Positions 1-8,315 are shown, counted from the first letter of the stretch. The stretch is 64,000 nucleotides of DNA from JAFCUW01 sp049898325 (GCF_049898325.1 NZ_JAFCXL010000017.1:1-64000); one strand, 5' to 3'. A program made the numbers and translations. Notes: generated by a model from the sequence alone, not told the origin.

Positions 1-980
1 TTGTCCAGATAGCGCGTGGCCACGCCGTTGAAGTGATGGAGCCACCGTTTAAAGCGGCTGTGATAAGCGTTGACGTTTTGAATGTGAATGGCTTCACGTA
101 CACGAACGCCCTGGCGCAGATTGATGCTTTGATGGTCGATGCCCGCCTCGCGCGCGAATTTTTTATAGGCCCCATTGGCGTCGCTCACGAGCAGCACATC
201 GCGCTGCAGTTTTGGTAACAGGTGGGTGTGCAAGGCGTCGGCCTGGAGGGCGCCGCGCCCGGCAATAAAATCGATGGTGGCGCCGCCCCGGTCGCGCGCC
301 ACCACGATGTTGACCAGTTGCCTGGATATGCCCCGTTTCGACGCGACGCCCCCGCGCTTGCGGGGCGCTCTGCCCAGCGGTGTATTTTCCTGCTGACTTT
401 CCTGATCCTTTTTCGGCCCCTTGTCCTGATCACTTTCCTGCTTATTACTCTGCTGCTTGCTCTGCTTCTTACCCTGCCGGTTCCCCTTCTCCGATTCGAG
501 CAAAAACGTCTCGTCGGCCTCGGTGATGCCTTGCAGTGTGGCGGGTCGGTCGAACTTGACCCAGTGCAGGAAGCGGTGGCGCCATCTGAAACTGGTATTG
601 GCGTGCACCTGCACTTTCTCGGCGGCGCTTTTGACGGTGCAGGCCGGGTCGCGCAGGCAATCGCAATACGCGAGCCATTTGCCCTTGAGGCGCAGGCGCG
701 CCAGTGGCGTGCCCGTTAAACCATTAAAAGTTTTTCCACAGGCGCTGCAGCGATAGCGCTGCAGGCCATTGGCGAAGCCGTGGCGGCCGAACTGGCGCGA
801 TGCGCAGCGGGGACACGCGCTGCGCGCGTGGGCGATCTGGTCGATCAGCGCGGCGATGCGCTCGCCGTTGACGAGCGCCGACATGAAACAGCACACGGCC
901 AGCCTTTGTTGCGTATTGAAGGCGCGCAGCCGGGAGAACAGACGGGTGAAATTCGGACGGACCTGCTTGCCTTGTGCCAT
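1..980 (-). CDS. IS1595-family (ISXO2-like) transposase, C-terminus cut by window edge
   Basis: This frame is open from an ATG at 980 to the first base of the window, about 326 residues, with the end missing. A GGGAGAG ribosome site sits just before the ATG. Near residues 65-90 there is a zinc ribbon (CPRC, then CSAC), typical of the N-terminus of IS1595 transposases. The DDE-type core follows: an acidic block ITEADETFLLES, then LLVSDANGAYKKFA carrying the second Asp, then NVNAYHSRFKRWL and GVATRYLD, the usual end of the ISXO2-like domain. An unusual Lys/Gln-rich insert of about 45 residues lies between the first and second acidic blocks. The protein would cut and join the element's DNA ends. 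No frameshift is seen in the visible part. Confidence 0.85.
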   Translation of the reverse strand, partial: MAQGKQVRPNFTRLFSRLRAFNTQQRLAVCCFMSALVNGERIAALIDQIAHARSACPRCASRQFGRHGFANGLQRYRCSACGKTFNGLTGTPLARLRLKGKWLAYCDCLRDPACTVKSAAEKVQVHANTSFRWRHRFLHWVKFDRPATLQGITEADETFLLESEKGNRQGKKQSKQQSNKQESDQDKGPKKDQESQQENTPLGRAPRKRGGVASKRGISRQLVNIVVARDRGGATIDFIAGRGALQADALHTHLLPKLQRDVLLVSDANGAYKKFAREAGIDHQSINLRQGVRVREAIHIQNVNAYHSRFKRWLHHFNGVATRYLD

Positions 981-1050
981 GCTGCTCTCCCATCACCTTG
1001 GTGGAGCAGGTTTGACCTCAGCAATTCAAATCGGTTCGGGGTCGACCCAC
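1..1050 (-). mobile_element. IS1595-family insertion sequence, truncated by window edge
   Basis: The segment holds one transposase reading frame plus about 70 bases of leader. The 10-bp palindrome GGGTCGACCC at 1039-1048 may lie close to the terminal inverted repeat, but the other end of the element is outside the window, so neither the inverted repeat nor a target duplication can be confirmed. The outer limit given is an estimate: the element must end before the neighbouring gene's terminator at about 1073. Confidence 0.5.
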
Positions 1051-1072
1051 AGCAAACGGTGAAAGCGCCATA

Positions 1073-1102
1073 AAAAAAGGCCGGGTCGATGCCGACCCGG
1101 CC
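1073..1102 (-). terminator. Rho-independent terminator
   Basis: On the minus strand GGCCGGGTCG, loop GCAT and CGACCCGGCC are followed by seven or more T. It lies about 25 bp after the stop of the gene ending at 1128, so it terminates the two-gene unit 2810-1128. Confidence 0.9.
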
Positions 1103-1127
1103 TGTGGCCGACCGCCTGCCCTGCGTG

Positions 1128-2057
1128 TTAGCAGCCGCGCCGCGCGCCCGTCGCCAGGCCTTCGTTGCCGGCCACCTGCAATTGCTGGTAACTGCGCTCG
1201 GTGGCCGGCACCGCCAGCACGTAGGCCTGCCGTTCGAACTTGTGCACGACGGTGATCTGGGCGACGTAACTGGGCGCGAGCACCTGCTGCGCCTTGCGCT
1301 TGCCCAGGTCGAGGTAGCCGAACAACATGCGCGCTTCGGCGATGGCGTCCGGGGGCAGCTCGTCGCGGCCGTTGCCGAGCAGGCTGGCAAGGTGCTGGGC
1401 CAGCTGGCGCGCCGCCAGTTCGGGGGCGATGGTTGTCGCCGTGTCGACCGTTTCGGCGGCGCTGGGGCGGATGCGCAGCGAGAACGCATCGACCGTGCCG
1501 TCGCCAGCGAGCCGCAGCGCCACCGAGGCCGCGCCCAGCACGGCAATGCCGGCCACCGCATGGCGCCAGGCGCCCACCGCGCGCGTGAGCAGCACCTCGC
1601 TGTTCTTGCCGGTGCGGTCGCTGCCCTGCGCTTTCATTTGCCACAGCCGTTCAAAGCTGAGCGAGCCCTGTTCGCCCAGCCAGGCGGGTAGCTCGAGCCG
1701 GGCCGCCCGCTCGGTGAGCTGGCGGATCAAGCCCTCGCGTTCGACCGGCTGGGCAAAGCTGGCCGCGAACGGGGCCAGGCCGGAGCGGTAGTCGATGGCG
1801 CCGGAGGCGTGATAGAGCACGGCGCGCGCCCCTTGCGGCAGGGTGATGGTGGTCTGGCTGTCGTCGCTTTTCCAGTCGGCGCGGTCGCTGCGGCAGGCGC
1901 CGGCGCTGTCGTCCTGCCCGGTCAGCAGGGCCAGCAGGCCGCTGGCGCGCGTGCGCAGTTCGTCCAGTGCGAACGGCTGCACGGCGTAGATGGCGGCGCT
2001 GGCCGGCGCTTGTGTCGCGCTGGCGGCCAGCACGCTTGTCAGGGATTGTCCGTTCAT
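1128..2057 (-). CDS. Hypothetical protein, partner of the caspase-like gene upstream
   Basis: The product is 309 residues and I do not recognise a family. It is rich in Ala, Leu and Arg. A possible hydrophobic stretch lies around residues 165-180 (VAGIAVLGAASVALRL), which could be a single membrane segment or a buried helix. There is no convincing signal peptide. The ATG lies 3 bp after the stop of the 2810-2061 gene, so the two are co-transcribed and probably translationally coupled. A strong terminator follows. Any role is inferred only from the pairing with a protein that shows cysteine-peptidase-like blocks: it could be a substrate, inhibitor or partner. No codon-use oddity is obvious. 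Confidence 0.7.
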   Translation of the reverse strand: MNGQSLTSVLAASATQAPASAAIYAVQPFALDELRTRASGLLALLTGQDDSAGACRSDRADWKSDDSQTTITLPQGARAVLYHASGAIDYRSGLAPFAASFAQPVEREGLIRQLTERAARLELPAWLGEQGSLSFERLWQMKAQGSDRTGKNSEVLLTRAVGAWRHAVAGIAVLGAASVALRLAGDGTVDAFSLRIRPSAAETVDTATTIAPELAARQLAQHLASLLGNGRDELPPDAIAEARMLFGYLDLGKRKAQQVLAPSYVAQITVVHKFERQAYVLAVPATERSYQQLQVAGNEGLATGARRGC

Positions 2058-2060
2058 CGC

Positions 2061-2810
2061 TCAGCCCTCCGTCCAGTACCACAACAAGCAGGCTTGCTGG
2101 GCCGGCGCCAGGTCGGCGTCGACGTTGCCATGCCCCCAGAAATGATCGCGGTTGAGGTAGCTGCGATCCCAGCGAATATTGCCGTTGTTCCAGGTGGCGG
2201 CGTCGCCCACGCACACCGTGATGGGGTGGTTGTCGACCCACCAGTCGGAGACGCCGTCGTGCCAGGCATGGCTGACGGTGTCGCCATGGATCAGGTTGTC
2301 GCCCACGTCCTCGCCGCACTCGTCGGTGGTGATGCCGTCGTACATATTGCCCCAGGCGCCGCAATAGATATGCAGTCGGGCAAAAATGTTCCACAAGCCC
2401 GTGACCCGGTTGCGGTCCACCGTTTCGCAGGAATACGCCATGACCCACTCGGCGTTCCAGTTTTCGCCCAGCTGCCACTGGTCGGAGTAGGTACGCCAGT
2501 TGACCCGGGCGGTGTCATACAGCATGCGGGCGCGACCGTCGGCTTCGTGGTTGCCATGCGTTTCAATCCAGAACAGGTCGACATTGTCGGCCCAGCGGAC
2601 GTCGTCGCCGCCCTTGTCGGTGTCGCGGATGTCGGTTTCCCAACAGTTGGTGTTGGCCCAGTAAAACGCCCGCGTATGCCCGGCCGAGCGCAGCTTGTTG
2701 TCAATGCCGTTGGCGCGGTTGAACGTGTAAGTGAGGTCGCCGGCGGTGCTGACGCCGGCGGCGCGCGCGTGATTGAAATAACGAATGCCTTCCACTCCAA
2801 AACTTGCCAT
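2061..2810 (-). CDS. Unknown protein with caspase-fold-like His-Gly and Cys blocks
   Basis: The product is 249 residues, rich in Trp and Asp. Residues 77-86 (VDLFWIETHG) form a hydrophobic strand ending in His85-Gly86. Residues 121-129 (EWVMAYSCE) form a second strand ending in Cys128. This order, a hydrophobic strand with HG and then a hydrophobic strand with Cys, is the catalytic signature of clan CD cysteine peptidases (caspases, gingipains, CHAT). The following HIYCGAWGN and HAWHDG segments fit the next part of such a fold. It may belong to the family listed as DUF6345, but I am not sure of that. No signal peptide is visible. It is the first gene of a two-gene operon. Peptidase activity is an inference from motifs only. 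Confidence 0.65.
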   Translation of the reverse strand: MASFGVEGIRYFNHARAAGVSTAGDLTYTFNRANGIDNKLRSAGHTRAFYWANTNCWETDIRDTDKGGDDVRWADNVDLFWIETHGNHEADGRARMLYDTARVNWRTYSDQWQLGENWNAEWVMAYSCETVDRNRVTGLWNIFARLHIYCGAWGNMYDGITTDECGEDVGDNLIHGDTVSHAWHDGVSDWWVDNHPITVCVGDAATWNNGNIRWDRSYLNRDHFWGHGNVDADLAPAQQACLLWYWTEG

Positions 2811-2979
2811 AGTCGTCTCCCAGAAGGTGAGGCCGGACCCACGTCACGGCCCGTCCAGGGGGACAGACCGCGCATGCCACATGCGCCGGCTTGAACACCT
2901 TAGCCCCGCAACTTTAGCGAGCTCTGCTTTAGATCAATGAAAGGGGTTTCCCGACAGCTTGGTCGGGGCACCGGCGGGA

Positions 2980-3008
2980 CGAAAAAAAACCGGACAGCGT
3001 CCGGTTCT
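2980..3008 (-). terminator. Rho-independent terminator
   Basis: On the minus strand AACCGGAC, loop GCT and GTCCGGTT are followed by a run of T. It closes the small two-gene unit 3404-3030. Confidence 0.88.
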
Positions 3009-3029
3009 TTTGAGGGGGGCAGTACCTGC

Positions 3030-3137
3030 TCAGGCGCCAGCCTTGGCGGCGCGGCGGTTGCGCGGGGTGAACATGGCGAGACGGATGGCGACGACGACAG
3101 CGGCCAGGCCAACGGGGATCAGTTCGAGCATGTCCAT
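3030..3137 (-). CDS. 35-residue single-span membrane miniprotein
   Basis: A short frame starts with ATG at 3137, 3 bp after the stop of the 87-residue gene upstream, and ends with TGA just before the terminator at 2980-3008. The product begins MDMLELIPVGLAAVVVAIRL and ends in a basic tail (PRNRRAAKAGA). This gives one hydrophobic helix, roughly residues 5-22, then a cytoplasmic positive end. The tight spacing, the terminator immediately after it and the membrane-like composition argue that it is real. The function is unknown. It could act with the upstream 87-residue protein. Confidence 0.55.
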   Translation of the reverse strand: MDMLELIPVGLAAVVVAIRLAMFTPRNRRAAKAGA

Positions 3138-3140
3138 GGC

Positions 3141-3404
3141 TTAATCGCGGGTGGCGAGGTTGCGCAATTCAGCGGCCAGGTTCGGCGAAAAATGCTCGAC
3201 GTCGCGGGCCAGCGAGAACAACTGGCGCACGCCGCGGGCCTTGACGGCCGGCGCGACCGGCGCGCTGGCGCGCACTTCCTGGACGACGAACTGGCGCGCC
3301 TGGGCGGCGAACAGGGCATCGGCGAAGGCGCGGGCAGCGTTGCCCAGGTCGGAGAAATAGTGGCGGAGGGAGGCGCTGTCGTTCGAATAGGTGGCGGTGG
3401 TCAT
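3141..3404 (-). CDS. Small hypothetical protein (87 aa)
   Basis: The product is 87 residues, soluble, mostly helical in composition and rich in Ala, with no signal peptide or known motif that I can name. It begins MTTATYSNDSASLRHYFSDL. It is preceded by AAGGAACGATC, which offers a ribosome site AAGGA before the ATG. It is followed 3 bp later by the 35-residue membrane miniprotein and then by a terminator, so the pair is an operon. It is transcribed divergently from the TonB receptor at 3680, with about 275 bp between them. Confidence 0.65.
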   Translation of the reverse strand: MTTATYSNDSASLRHYFSDLGNAARAFADALFAAQARQFVVQEVRASAPVAPAVKARGVRQLFSLARDVEHFSPNLAAELRNLATRD

Positions 3405-3555
3405 GATCGTTCCTTGAGAATGTTTCGTTGTTGCAGTGCAGTATATGTGCGCCTATCCAATAACGGAAATTTTAAGATCTGATGGCGTCCATACACAAAG
3501 CGTATATCTTGACCGCGTAAGCGACGATATCGGTTCAATTGTGGAACACAAATAG

Positions 3556-3576
3556 AAATGAGAGTGATTCCTATTT
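3556..3576. promoter_or_regulatory. Candidate Fur box
   Basis: The 21-bp AT-rich imperfect palindrome AAATGAGAGTGATTCCTATT(T) resembles the 6-6-1-6 Fur consensus (about 10 of 19 matches). It lies about 105 bp before the start of a Fiu/PiuA-type siderophore receptor, where an iron operator is expected. The call rests on palindromy and context. Confidence 0.45.
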
Positions 3577-3679
3577 ACAGAAGTGGCCCTGGTCGTTTAT
3601 GATTTATTCAAGTTGGCACCAGCGCTCACCGCGCCGGGCCTGCAGCACATCATCCATCACGCCATCCATCAAGGGAATC

Positions 3680-6103
3680 ATGAATCACTCGCCAGTTCGC
3701 CAGCCGCTGCGTCTTCGCCATCTCGACACCACACCTGCCGCTTCGCTGCAGCGCTCGACGCTCGCCATGAGCGTCTCGGCGGCGATGCTGCTGGTACCGC
3801 TGGCGCCGCTGAGCGCGCTGGCGCAGACGGCCGCCGCGCAGGGCGCCGCCACCGCCACCGCCACCGGTCCTGGCGGCGAGCAGATCAGGCAGCTCGGTGA
3901 AATCGTCGTGCTGGGCAAGCGTGTCGAATCGAATCCCAACGCCGAAGTGGGCGCGCCGTATAAAGCACGTACTTCGGGCGACTCGCGCCACACCCGTCCG
4001 CTGGCCGAGACGCCATCGACCATCACGGTATTGACCAAGACCGCCATCGACGATGCCGGCGTCACCGACCTCAAGCAGATCCTCGCCGCGCAGCCGGGCA
4101 TCACCCTGGGCACGGGCGAAAACGGCAATGCCTTTGGCGACCGCTACATCATCCGCGGCCAGGAAGCGCGCAGCGACGTGTTCGTCGACGGTTTGCGCGA
4201 CCCGGGCATGAGCACCCGCGAGAGCTTCGCGGTGGAGCAGCTGGAAATTTCGAAAGGCCCGAACTCGAGCTTCGCCGGCCGCGGCACTGCCGGCGGCGCC
4301 ATCAACGCCATCACCAAGCAGGCCACGCTGGACCACGATTTCACGCGCTTCTCGGCCGGCGTCGGCAGCGACAGCCAGAAGCGCTTCACCACCGACTTCA
4401 ACAAGGGCTTCGGCGACAACTTCGCCCTGCGCGTCAATGCCCTGTATGGCGACGAAGACGTCCCCGACCGCAAGCCGGTATCGCGCAGCCGCAAGGGCGT
4501 GGCCGTCTCCGGCCTGGTTGAAGTGAACAAGGACCTGGCCATCACGCTCGACTACTACGGCCTGCGCACCAGCGACAAGTCGCCCGATCTGGGCGCCTAC
4601 CTGACTGGCACGCTGCCGTACCGCGTGCCCGCCAAGGACGTGCCCGTGTATGCCCAGTCGAGCGACTTTTTAAAATCCGACATCGACACCGTCACCGCCC
4701 GCATCAACTGGAAGCTGGCGCCGAACATGCGCTTGACCAGCCTGACCCGCTACGGCACCTCGAACAATGCCTACGTCACCACCGGCGCCTCGGCCGGCAC
4801 CCGCTACGACGGCGCCACCGGCGCGGCCTACACGACCGGCTATATCGACGGTGGCCACAGCGGCTGGCAGGACGTCGACTATTTCGCGCACCAGAGCAAT
4901 CTGCGCCTGGACACCACCCTGGGTGGCATGAAGAACGAGTTCATTTTCGGCGTCGAGTACACCAACCACAAGGTCGTTTCGGGCAGCTACGGCATCACCA
5001 ACGGCGCCGCCGCCAATTGCCGCTCGGTGTCGACCACGTCCCCCAACCCGATCGGCGCCAATAACGCCTGGTGCTTCACCGCCTCGAACGGCACGCCGGT
5101 GGCCAACCTGGCCAACCTGGCCGGGCGCAGCGCGATCCGCGCCGGCAAGAACCAGGACTGGCGCGTCAAGACGGTGGCCCTGACGGCGATGGACACGATC
5201 GACCTGACCGAGCGCTTTTCCGCGTTCGGCGGCGTGCGCGCCGACCGCTTCGACCTCGACCTGGTGCGCTTCACCGCCGCCACCGGCGCCGTCAGCGGCG
5301 ACTACGGCTACAAGGACACCCTGGTCAACGGCCACTTCGGCCTGACCTATAAAGTGGCCAAGGACGTCATCGCCTATGCCAGCGCGTCGACGGCGCAGGA
5401 CATCAACGGCGGCGAAGCCGATTCGGGCACCAACAGCGGCTACGGCGGCGCCGTGCTGTACCAGGGCCAGATCGCCGGCGCCAAGCCGGAAAGCTCGACC
5501 AACCTGGAACTGGGCACCAAGTGGAACCTGCTCAACAATCAGCTGCTGGCCACCGCGGCGCTGTTCCAGACCACCAAGAAGGAAGTGATGGAAGGCGCCA
5601 ACTACGACACCATCGGCACCTTCAACACGGGCAAGAACCGCGTCCACGGCCTTGAAATCGGCATCTCGGGCGACTTCACCGACAAGTTTTCGATGCAGGC
5701 CGGCGCCGCCGTCATGAAATCGAAAGTGCTCGGTTCGGCCGTCGCCACCAACGTCGGCAACCCGCTGTCGAACTTCGCCGAGAAGTCCTATTCGGTGCAG
5801 GCCAAGTACCAGTTGACGGACGCCTTCTCGTTCGGCGCCATCAACCGCTACGAAAGCAGCCGTTGCGGCGGCCAGCCCGACACCGGCGCCGGCTTCACCA
5901 ATGGCATGTGCTCGCAGCCGGTGCCGTCGTTCAACGTCTCCGACCTGTTCGCCGCCTACCGCTTCAACAAGAAGCTCGACGTGCGCGTGAACGTGCTCAA
6001 CGTGTTTAACAAGGACTACTACACGGCGGTGTACCGCTCCGGCTCCTTCCTGTACAAGGGTGACGCGCGCGCAGTCCGGGTGACGCTCAACTACGAGATC
6101 TGA
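3680..6103 (+). CDS. TonB-dependent catecholate-siderophore receptor, Fiu/PiuA type
   Basis: This is an outer-membrane receptor for ferric siderophores, 807 residues from the ATG at 3680, which has AAGGGA in front. The frame stays open further upstream but that part is not protein-like. A long Tat- or Sec-like N-terminal region ends near SALAQ (about residue 45). The plug domain follows: AETPSTITVLTK, then FVDGLRDPGMSTRESF, and the KGPNSSFAGRGTAGGAIN segment typical of siderophore receptors. The rest is the 22-strand barrel, ending VRVTLNYEI. The PiuC-type hydroxylase gene downstream is the usual partner of Fiu/PiuA receptors. A Fur-box candidate lies upstream and a terminator follows directly. 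The exact ligand cannot be read from sequence. Confidence 0.9.
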   Translation: MNHSPVRQPLRLRHLDTTPAASLQRSTLAMSVSAAMLLVPLAPLSALAQTAAAQGAATATATGPGGEQIRQLGEIVVLGKRVESNPNAEVGAPYKARTSGDSRHTRPLAETPSTITVLTKTAIDDAGVTDLKQILAAQPGITLGTGENGNAFGDRYIIRGQEARSDVFVDGLRDPGMSTRESFAVEQLEISKGPNSSFAGRGTAGGAINAITKQATLDHDFTRFSAGVGSDSQKRFTTDFNKGFGDNFALRVNALYGDEDVPDRKPVSRSRKGVAVSGLVEVNKDLAITLDYYGLRTSDKSPDLGAYLTGTLPYRVPAKDVPVYAQSSDFLKSDIDTVTARINWKLAPNMRLTSLTRYGTSNNAYVTTGASAGTRYDGATGAAYTTGYIDGGHSGWQDVDYFAHQSNLRLDTTLGGMKNEFIFGVEYTNHKVVSGSYGITNGAAANCRSVSTTSPNPIGANNAWCFTASNGTPVANLANLAGRSAIRAGKNQDWRVKTVALTAMDTIDLTERFSAFGGVRADRFDLDLVRFTAATGAVSGDYGYKDTLVNGHFGLTYKVAKDVIAYASASTAQDINGGEADSGTNSGYGGAVLYQGQIAGAKPESSTNLELGTKWNLLNNQLLATAALFQTTKKEVMEGANYDTIGTFNTGKNRVHGLEIGISGDFTDKFSMQAGAAVMKSKVLGSAVATNVGNPLSNFAEKSYSVQAKYQLTDAFSFGAINRYESSRCGGQPDTGAGFTNGMCSQPVPSFNVSDLFAAYRFNKKLDVRVNVLNVFNKDYYTAVYRSGSFLYKGDARAVRVTLNYEI

Positions 6104-6125
6104 GTTGGCAGCGTAATCCGCCCCC

Positions 6126-6158
6126 AGGCATGCCGGTACAATACCGGCGTGCCTTTTT
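6126..6158 (+). terminator. Rho-independent terminator ending 8 bp before the next start codon
   Basis: AGGCATGCCGGTA, loop CAA and TACCGGCGTGCCT are followed by TTTTT. One G-U pair apart, the stem is perfect. It separates the receptor gene from the oxidase gene, whose first ATG is at 6166. Confidence 0.88.
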
Positions 6159-6165
6159 CAATTTG

Positions 6166-7323
6166 ATGAGCACCCCCATGACCAGCGCCAGCCCGGCCCA
6201 GCCAGCCATTACCAGCATCCCCGCGCAGATCGCCTGCGCCGAGGATTACGCCGTGCTGGCCCAGCGCTTCCTGGCCGCGCCCACCTTCGACTACATTGAC
6301 GGTGGCAGCGGCGCCGGCGCCACCGCCAGCGCCAACCGGGCGGCGTTCGCGCGCTGGTCGGTGCTGCCGCGCATCTTGCGCGATGTCGGCCACGGCCACA
6401 CTCGCCTGACCCTGGCCGGGCGCGCTCTGGCCCATCCCATCCTGCTCGCGCCGGTGGCGCTCCAGACCCTGGCGCACCCGGGGGGCGAGCTTGAAAGCGC
6501 CCGGGCGGCGGCGGCGCTCGAGACCACCATCGTCAGCAGCACGCTGGCTTCGTACACGCTCGAGCAGATCGCCGCGGCCGCGCCGGCCCCGGCGTCGCAC
6601 TGGTTCCAGCTGTATTTTCAGGGCAGCCGCGAGGCCACCCTGGCCCTGCTGCGGCGTGCCGAAGCGGCCGGTTGCGGCGCCATTGTCGCCACCTTCGACG
6701 CCGCCATCCAGGCGCCCGGCCGGCGCGCCCTGCGCGCCGGCTTTCGCATGCCGGCCGACTGCGTGGCAGCCAATCTGCCCACGCCGGCGCCGGCGGCCGC
6801 GCCGCAGGCGGGCGCCAGCCGGATTTTCCAGGGCATCATGCGCGGCGCGCCCACTTGGGACGACCTGGCCTGGCTGCTGGGGCAAACCCGCTTGCCCGTG
6901 TGGGTCAAGGGCGTGCTCCATCCCGACGACGCGCGCCAGGCGCTGGCGCTGGGGGCGGCCGGCATCGTCGTCTCCAACCATGGCGGGCGCGGGCTCGACG
7001 GCGCGCCCGCCAGCCTCGACGCGCTCGTCAAGGTGCGCGCGGCGCTGGGCGATGGCGCGCCACTGCTGTTCGACGGCGGCATCCGCAGCGGCCTGGACGT
7101 GTTCAAGGCGCTGGCGCTGGGCGCCGACGCCGTCATGGTGGGGCGCCTGCAGGTGTACGCGCTGGCGGTGGCGGGCGCGCTGGGCGTGGCCCACATGCTC
7201 CAGTGCCTGCGCGAGGAACTCGAACTGTGCATGGCGCTGGCCGGCTGCGCCACGCTGGCGCAGATCGACGGCGCCACCGTCTGGCGTAGCGACTGTAACG
7301 ACTACCAGGAACGACCATGCTGA
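6166..7323 (+). CDS. FMN-dependent alpha-hydroxy-acid oxidase/dehydrogenase
   Basis: This is a (beta/alpha)8 flavoenzyme of the lactate/glycolate oxidase family, 385 residues, that oxidises an L-2-hydroxy acid to a 2-oxo acid. Family residues are in place: Tyr in FDYIDGGSG, Tyr in WFQLYF, Asp in ATFDAA, Lys in WVKGVLHP, the catalytic His and Arg in SNHGGRGLDGAPA, and the FMN-phosphate loop DGGIRSGLDVFKALALGADA ending in VGR. The start could be ATG 6166 or 6178, and neither has a clear ribosome site. The stop overlaps the start of the PiuC-type gene (ATGCTGA), so the two are coupled. It may supply 2-oxo acid or reducing power near a 2-oxoglutarate enzyme, but that is inference. The substrate is unknown. 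Confidence 0.9.
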   Translation: MSTPMTSASPAQPAITSIPAQIACAEDYAVLAQRFLAAPTFDYIDGGSGAGATASANRAAFARWSVLPRILRDVGHGHTRLTLAGRALAHPILLAPVALQTLAHPGGELESARAAAALETTIVSSTLASYTLEQIAAAAPAPASHWFQLYFQGSREATLALLRRAEAAGCGAIVATFDAAIQAPGRRALRAGFRMPADCVAANLPTPAPAAAPQAGASRIFQGIMRGAPTWDDLAWLLGQTRLPVWVKGVLHPDDARQALALGAAGIVVSNHGGRGLDGAPASLDALVKVRAALGDGAPLLFDGGIRSGLDVFKALALGADAVMVGRLQVYALAVAGALGVAHMLQCLREELELCMALAGCATLAQIDGATVWRSDCNDYQERPC

Positions 7324-8000
7324 TCTCGATTGAACAGGTACTGAGCAAGGACGAAGTGCGCCAGTTCCGCACGATCCTCGACGGCGCCCCCTGGCAGGAC
7401 GGCGCCGCCAGCGGCGGCACCCTGGCCCGCACCGTCAAGCACAACGAGCAGGTCGACGACAGCGCCGACGTGGCGATCAGCCTGGGCAACCATCTCCTGC
7501 GCACCCTGGGCGCCCATCCCCTGTTCGTCTCGGCCGCGCTGCCGCGCAAGATCTATCCGCCCCGCTTCAATCGCTATGCGAGCGGCGGCGGCTACGGCGC
7601 CCACGTCGACAGCGCCATCATGCACGTGCCGGCCAGCGCCGTGAGCGTGCGCACCGACCTGGCGGCCACCCTGTTCCTGTCCGAACCGGACGAGTACGAC
7701 GGCGGCGAACTGGAGATCGAGGGCGCCTTCGGCGGCCAGTCGGTCAAGCTGGCCGCCGGCGACATGGTGCTGTATCCCGCCTCGAGCCTGCACCGGGTGG
7801 CGCCGGTGCGGCGCGGCGCGCGCATCGCCTCGTTCTTCTGGATCGAGTCGCTGGTGGGCGACGAGGGCGCGCGCGCCACCCTGTTCGACCTTGACCAGGC
7901 GATCCAGCAACTGACCCCCGTGCTGGCCACCGACGACGCGCGCCTGCTCAAGCTGACCAACGTTTATCACAATCTGGTGCGCCGCTGGGCCACCACCTGA
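7317..8000 (+). CDS. piuC: PiuC/YbiX-type Fe(II)/2-oxoglutarate-dependent hydroxylase
   Basis: This is a PKHD-type dioxygenase of 227 residues, the usual full length. The iron facial triad is visible as His96-x-Asp98 (GAHVDSAIM) and His159 (SSLHRVAP), with Arg169 ready to bind 2-oxoglutarate. A double-stranded beta-helix core (TDLAATLFLSEPDEYDGGE, AAGDMVLYP) lies between them. In other proteobacteria this gene sits beside fiu or piuA and is iron-regulated. Its true substrate is not settled, but a role in siderophore handling is assumed. It overlaps the oxidase gene by 7 bp and is followed 26 bp later by a PepSY gene, so it lies in an operon. Confidence 0.93.
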   Translation: MLISIEQVLSKDEVRQFRTILDGAPWQDGAASGGTLARTVKHNEQVDDSADVAISLGNHLLRTLGAHPLFVSAALPRKIYPPRFNRYASGGGYGAHVDSAIMHVPASAVSVRTDLAATLFLSEPDEYDGGELEIEGAFGGQSVKLAAGDMVLYPASSLHRVAPVRRGARIASFFWIESLVGDEGARATLFDLDQAIQQLTPVLATDDARLLKLTNVYHNLVRRWATT

Positions 8001-8026
8001 CCCTGACTTTTCTTCAAAGGACCACC

Positions 8027-8302
8027 ATGAAACACTCCCTCGCATCCCGCCTGCTGCTGTCCGTGCTGCTCGCCGGCGCCGCCGCCGGCGCCAGCGCCCA
8101 CGGCGACGTCAAGTGCAAGGCCTATCCGAAAACCGAATGGAAGTCGCACGAGGAACTGGCCAGGAAACTGGTGGCCGAAGGCTGGACCATCCGCCGCATG
8201 GAAGTGTCGAAAACCTGCTACGAGGTGTACGCCAAGGACCCGCAGGGCAAGCGCGTCGAAGCGTTTTTCGACCCGGTGACCTTTGCCCGCGTTGAAGAGT
8301 AA
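8027..8302 (+). CDS. Periplasmic PepSY-domain protein
   Basis: The product is 91 residues. A clear signal peptide (MKHSLASRLLLSVLLAGAAA, cleavage near ASAHG) is followed by one PepSY-like unit: a helix (HEELARKLVAEGW), two strands (IRRMEVSKTCYEVYAKDPQG) and a final strand (VEAFFDPVTF). Two Cys (in KCKAYP and TCYEV) could form a disulfide. AAAGGACCACC in front is a good ribosome site. PepSY units often accompany ferric-siderophore reductases (PiuB type). Here the unit is separate and is followed 13 bp later by a membrane cytochrome b, so the pair may do that job. Confidence 0.85.
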   Translation: MKHSLASRLLLSVLLAGAAAGASAHGDVKCKAYPKTEWKSHEELARKLVAEGWTIRRMEVSKTCYEVYAKDPQGKRVEAFFDPVTFARVEE

Positions 8303-8315
8303 AAAGGGCGCGCGA

